Below, in pieces: positions 63,325 through 64,000 of a stretch of DNA of 64,000 bases (its first letter is position 1; each line of letters starts with the position of its first letter). The DNA is from Lutibacter sp. B1 (GTDB lineage Bacteria; Bacteroidota; Bacteroidia; Flavobacteriales; Flavobacteriaceae). Position numbers and translations under genes: made by a program. The stretch lies in contig NZ_JAAZUI010000008.1 of NCBI RefSeq assembly GCF_012524075.1, positions 1 through 64,000 on the forward strand. Direction: 5' to 3'. The notes beneath the pieces were generated by a model. It did not search any database. It saw only the letters and a program-made list of their open reading frames with translations, and was not told the DNA's origin.

Positions 63325-63879
63325 ATGATGAAAAATTTTGGAATACTTTTTATATTGGCAACTATTGTTATTTCTTGTAAAAATGAAACTTTACCCAAGC
63401 CAAAATCATATTTAAAACTTCAATATCCGGAAGCTGTTTATAAAAAAATTGAGACAGATTGTCCATATAATTTTGAAATATCAAACTCTTCTAACTTTAA
63501 TTTAAAAAACAATTGTTGGGCTAGTATTGAATATCCTCAAATAAAAGCTACAATTCATGTAACTTATAGAGCGGTAAATAATAATTTGGAAGAAATTTTA
63601 AAAGAAGTAGAAAAACTTACTTTTGAGCATACCATAAAAGCAAATGCAATTAATGCAATTCCGTATGAGAATTTAGATAAAAGAGTATTTGCCAAATTGT
63701 ATAATATTGAAGGAGATGTAGCAACAAATATACAATTTAGAGCTACCGATAGCGTTAAGCATGTTCTTTCAGGATCGTTGTATTTTTATGCAAAACCTAA
63801 TTACGATTCAATTTTACCCGCAATTAAATATATAGAAAAAGATATAGTTCATTTAGTTGAAACTTTAGAATGGAAATGA
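63325..63879 (+). CDS. gldD: Gliding motility lipoprotein GldD
   Basis: A 184-residue lipoprotein. The leader ends in a lipobox-like VISCKNE (Cys18). The body matches GldD in having PKPKSYLKLQYPE, NCWASIEYPQIKATIHVTYR and TNIQFRATDSVKHVLSGSLY in order. It is essential for gliding motility in F. johnsoniae and acts with the T9SS/gliding machinery at the envelope. Two adjacent ATGs (63325 and 63328) can start it. It is 9 bp after gldE, and its stop overlaps the next ATG by 4 bp. Confidence 0.92.
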   Translation: MMKNFGILFILATIVISCKNETLPKPKSYLKLQYPEAVYKKIETDCPYNFEISNSSNFNLKNNCWASIEYPQIKATIHVTYRAVNNNLEEILKEVEKLTFEHTIKANAINAIPYENLDKRVFAKLYNIEGDVATNIQFRATDSVKHVLSGSLYFYAKPNYDSILPAIKYIEKDIVHLVETLEWK

Positions 63880-64000
63880 GAATAACTAATTATAAGTACA
63901 CAAAAACAATTAGAATTTGGTTGTTAATAGGTTTAATTATGTTAATTGGACAAGTAATTTTAGGAGGAATTACCCGATTAACAGGCTCAGGCCTTTCAAT
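63876..64000 (+). CDS. COX15/CtaA-family heme A synthase (partial, N-terminus only)
   Basis: The frame begins with ATG 63876-63878, overlapping the gldD stop by 4 bp (ATGA), and continues to the window edge. The 41 visible residues include a basic start, a membrane helix IWLLIGLIMLIGQVILGG and the family signature GGITRLTGSGLS. CtaA converts heme O to heme A for cytochrome oxidase. The SCO-type copper chaperone at 25361 would serve the same oxidase. The rest lies outside the window. Confidence 0.8.
   Translation, partial: MRITNYKYTKTIRIWLLIGLIMLIGQVILGGITRLTGSGLS

Overview
The window reads as a low-G+C chromosome segment from the family Flavobacteriaceae (Bacteroidota). The evidence is: several promoters of the flavobacterial type (-33 TTG, -7 TAnnTTTG); no Shine-Dalgarno signals in front of genes; a mutY-ssb-gldE-gldD gliding-motility cluster; a secreted metalloprotease with a type IX secretion (T9SS) sorting tail; a TonB-dependent receptor; atpD-atpC separated from the other ATP synthase genes; and Bacteroidota-type LeuS, IleS, RibF and MutS. 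The genus cannot be fixed from the sequence. No tRNA, rRNA, CRISPR array, prophage or replication origin was seen, and there is no gene-free stretch longer than 300 bp.

Layout. 1-366: one end of an IS256-family insertion sequence, much richer in G+C than its surroundings. 420-14655: mostly minus-strand housekeeping genes (alr, an M20 amidohydrolase, tatA plus a PAP2 phosphatase, mutS, mgtE-rsmA, a TPR protein, serS, ribF), with a SpoU methyltransferase on the plus strand. 14813-23595: a secreted M12B-like protease, a TonB receptor and atpDC. 23883-32876: rseP, a SCO-type copper chaperone, feoA-feoB with a 36-residue partner, a DtxR-type regulator with a ZIP metal transporter, panE, a DMT exporter and a patatin. 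33004-47941: leuS, ald, a SemiSWEET, a histidine kinase with an enoyl-CoA hydratase, a LysM/NlpC hydrolase, a bacilliredoxin, a TerB/DnaJ protein, ileS and a DksA-like protein. 48018-52654: lspA and an arsenic/metal resistance operon (arsR, thioredoxin-like protein, LMW-phosphatase-type arsenate reductase, ACR3, methyltransferase, ArsP-like permease). 52799-64000: decarboxylase, uvrC, patatin/OMP fusion, rng, a 30-residue basic protein, HU, mutY, ssb, gldE, gldD and the start of a heme A synthase.

The most interesting signals are non-coding. (1) A family of short palindromic elements has the form GTCA, 7-bp arm, 4-5 nt loop, 7-bp arm, TCTCAT. The arms covary between copies. The elements occur as inverted pairs between genes (6694-6764; a decayed pair at 23724-23789) and once in frame inside leuS (33901-33928); this resembles REP/REPIN elements. 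(2) Two homologous tandem non-coding units at 42849-43118 share GTGACC, 15 nt, TGTCATA and C-rich boxes, and each ends in a hairpin with a T-run; they look like paired small RNAs. (3) Matching palindromic operators precede the DtxR-ZIP operon and feoAB, and a near-identical palindrome lies upstream of rng. (4) A perfect 16-bp-arm inverted repeat ends 2 bp before the ald start codon.

Start codons are unusual: at least seven genes have no usable ATG at the family-typical start and appear to begin with TTG (mutS, ribF, lspA, uvrC, gldE, the PAP2 phosphatase and the DMT exporter).
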